From Comamonadaceae bacterium CD01 (GTDB lineage: Bacteria > Pseudomonadota > Gammaproteobacteria > Burkholderiales > Burkholderiaceae_C), in contig PGEI01000026.1 in NCBI GenBank assembly GCA_002894305.1, forward strand, positions 1 to 34,856: a stretch of DNA of 34,856 bases, in the 5' to 3' direction. Position 1 is the stretch's first letter; every line of letters starts with the position of its first letter. The notes beneath the pieces were generated by a model. The model worked only from the letters and a program-made list of their open reading frames with translations, was not told where the DNA came from and did no database searches. This document shows positions 33,195 to 34,856 of the stretch, one piece after another. The translations under genes and the position numbers were made by a program.

Positions 33195-34631
33195 TCAGGC
33201 GTTGGTGATCACCACCGTGCGCGTGTTCAGGCAGGCCTCCAGCGCCTCCATGCCGCCCTCGCTGCCATAACCTGAGTCCTTGATGCCGCCAAACGGCAGC
33301 TCGGGCCAGGGCGCGGCGGGCTGGTTGATCCACAGCATGCCGACCTCGACGCGCTGGCTCAGCAGGTGCGCGTTCTTCAGCGAGCGGGTGTAGGCATAGC
33401 CCGCCAGGCCGAACGGCAGGCGGTTGGCCTCGGCAATCGCATCCTGCAGATCGGTGAAGCCGCGCACCGCGGCCACCGGGCCGAAGGGTTCCTCGTTGAA
33501 GATGCGCGCCGACAGCGGCACGTCGTCGAGCACCGTCGGCGCGAAGAAGTTGCCCGCCTCGCCGATGCGCTCACCGCCGGTGCGCACCGTGGCGCCCTGC
33601 GCGCGCGCGTCGCCCAGAAATTCTGCCATCGCGGTGACCCGGCGCGGGTTGGCCAGCGGGCCCATCTGCGTGCCCTCGGCCAGGCCGTCGCCCACCTTCA
33701 GGCTCTCTGCGTGCTTGGTGAGCGCGTCGACGAACTGCGCGCGGACGTCCTCGTGCACCAGAAAGCGCGTCGGCGAGATGCACACCTGGCCGGCATTGCG
33801 GAACTTGGAGCCGCCTGCCGTCTTGACGGCCAGCGCAATGTCGGCGTCCTCGCAGACGATGACCGGCGCGTGGCCGCCCAGCTCCATCGTCGCGCGCTTC
33901 ATGTGCTGGCCGGCCAGCGCCGCCAGTTGCTTGCCGACGAAGGTCGATCCGGTGAACGTGACTTTGCGCACGACGGGGTGCGGGATCAGGTAGCCCGAGA
34001 TCTCGGCCGGGTTGCCGTAGACCAGCCCGACGGCGCCGGTCGGCACGCCAGCGTCGGCAAACGCGCGAATCAGCTCGGCGGGGCTGGCGGGCGTCTCCTC
34101 GGCGGCCTTGACCAGCACCGAGCAGCCCGCGGCCAGCGCCGCGCTGACCTTGCGCACCACCTGGTTGATCGGGAAGTTCCACGGCGTGAATGCGGCGACC
34201 ACGCCCAACGGATCCTTGACCACCATCTGGCGTACCGTCAGGTTGCGCGCCGGCACGATGCGCCCATACACGCGCTGGCCCTCGTCGGCAAACCACTCGA
34301 TGATGTCGGCCGCGGCCAGGGTCTCCAATTTGGCCTCGATCAGCGGCTTGCCCTGCTCCTGCGTCATCACCGCGGCAATCGCGTCGGCGCGCTCGCGCAC
34401 CAGCGCGGCGGCGCGGCGCATGGTCTTGGCGCGCTCGAACGCCGAGACGTCGCGCCAGGTCTCGAAGCCTTTTTGCGCCGCGGCCAGCGCACGATCCAGG
34501 TCGGCGATGCCGGCGTGCGCCACGCGACCGATCTCCTTGCCGGTGGCCGGGTTGAAGACCGGCAGGCTCTTGCCGTCGGCGGCGTCCTGCCACTGGCCGT
34601 CGATGAATAGTTGGGTGCTGGGGTAGCCCAT
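33195..34631 (-). CDS. NAD(P)-dependent aldehyde dehydrogenase (succinate-semialdehyde dehydrogenase-like)
   Basis: Cytoplasmic oxidoreductase of 478 residues. Cofactor-binding TPWNFPIN near 149-156 with Asn152, Lys175 in [17 protein letters not shown], general base Glu250 in MELGGHAP, and nucleophile Cys284 in [12 protein letters not shown]. The pattern is that of the GabD/NAD-dependent succinate-semialdehyde or related alpha-ketoglutarate-semialdehyde dehydrogenases; the substrate is uncertain. GAGGAG before ATG 34631 fixes the start, and the open frame beyond to 34733 is upstream DNA. The repeat copy B lies 100 bases upstream. Confidence 0.93.
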   Translation of the reverse strand: MGYPSTQLFIDGQWQDAADGKSLPVFNPATGKEIGRVAHAGIADLDRALAAAQKGFETWRDVSAFERAKTMRRAAALVRERADAIAAVMTQEQGKPLIEAKLETLAAADIIEWFADEGQRVYGRIVPARNLTVRQMVVKDPLGVVAAFTPWNFPINQVVRKVSAALAAGCSVLVKAAEETPASPAELIRAFADAGVPTGAVGLVYGNPAEISGYLIPHPVVRKVTFTGSTFVGKQLAALAGQHMKRATMELGGHAPVIVCEDADIALAVKTAGGSKFRNAGQVCISPTRFLVHEDVRAQFVDALTKHAESLKVGDGLAEGTQMGPLANPRRVTAMAEFLGDARAQGATVRTGGERIGEAGNFFAPTVLDDVPLSARIFNEEPFGPVAAVRGFTDLQDAIAEANRLPFGLAGYAYTRSLKNAHLLSQRVEVGMLWINQPAAPWPELPFGGIKDSGYGSEGGMEALEACLNTRTVVITNA

Positions 34632-34731
34632 GGCGTCTCGCTCCTCGGTCGCTGAAATGTGATGGACAAATATAGGCGCAATCGCACGGCGCATCCGGTC
34701 GCCGATCGGACATCCGCACCGGCGTCGCGTC

Positions 34732-34811
34732 ATTCCATTTCCATATCGATCGAGTACGCGAAGGTGAAGCGCGGGCAGTGCTGCAGCACGACAAGCGAAG
34801 CCGACAAAGTA
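34732..34811. repeat. dispersed MITE-like repeat, copy B (interrupted)
   Basis: Matches the first 79 bases of copy A (10209-10287) over 80 columns with four substitutions and one gap. It begins with the same ATTCCATTTC end and holds a perfect dyad GTGCTGCAGCAC. Identity stops exactly after AAAGTA, where copy A continues to its right inverted repeat. It is in the upstream region of the aldehyde dehydrogenase gene. Confidence 0.75.
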
Positions 34812-34856
34812 GGGCCTGTTAACGCTATTTTTGGCGGTGCGAACATACTCAAAACG
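34812..34856. mobile_element. possible left end of an insertion sequence (partial)
   Basis: At the exact point where copy B departs from copy A, a new sequence starts GGGCCTGTTAACGC followed by an AT-rich patch. A sharp junction of this kind, with a GTTAAC-bearing tip, looks like the terminal inverted repeat of an insertion sequence. Only 45 bases are visible, so neither transposase nor family can be named. Confidence 0.4.

Overview
The window is about 34.9 kb of GC-rich, tightly packed chromosomal DNA from what looks like a betaproteobacterium of the Burkholderiales, most likely Comamonadaceae. This rests on the Omp32-like porin with a C-terminal Phe, LivHMGF/SBP and TRAP transporters of the type common there, the very high third-position GC, and AAGGAG-type ribosome sites. 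I cannot name the genus. No tRNA, rRNA, CRISPR, phage or plasmid genes were seen. The nearest thing to accessory DNA is a ~100-bp dispersed repeat with two copies, and what looks like an insertion-sequence end at the right edge.

Layout. 1-2020: the tail of an unknown gene, a Crp/Fnr-type regulator and a divergent porin, with an FNR-like box and a second palindrome between them. 2122-4257: HIT protein, miaA and a LolD/MacB-like ABC ATPase. 4271-6366: a small heat-shock protein under a sigma32-like promoter, divergent from a CmpX-like channel protein. 6435-10157: an FtsX-type ABC permease and a Tat-exported lipocalin-like (AttH/CrtC) protein; these are the probable partners of the ATPase 2.2 kb upstream. 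10209-10309: repeat copy A with terminal inverted repeats.

10363-17233 (minus strand) is a seven-gene unit read livG, livF, two tandem paralogous substrate-binding proteins, livH, livM, then an exported dienelactone-hydrolase-like protein. 17383-20855 is the molybdate module: modE on the minus strand, divergent from modABC, with a ModE-like operator between. 21175-23647 encodes TRAP membrane subunits DctQ and an enlarged DctM. 23741-26764 (minus) holds a sulfurtransferase, an EamA permease and a Rieske-type oxygenase with a structured leader. 27052-30154 is xseB-ispA-dxs (isoprenoid precursor synthesis). 30359-31937 is a SorAB-like sulfite dehydrogenase, a likely user of the molybdenum brought in by ModABC. 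32024-33106 is a TRAP solute-binding protein of the 2-oxoacid (TakP) type, a good candidate partner of the orphan DctQM pair. 33195-34631 (minus) is an aldehyde dehydrogenase, followed by repeat copy B, which is cut by the putative IS end.

Most genes are familiar families. The parts that deserve a second look are the repeat and its interruption, the three-hairpin leader in front of the Rieske oxygenase, a near-identical 13-bp palindrome in front of the porin and of sorA, and the complementary motif degeneration in the LivF/LivG ATPases.
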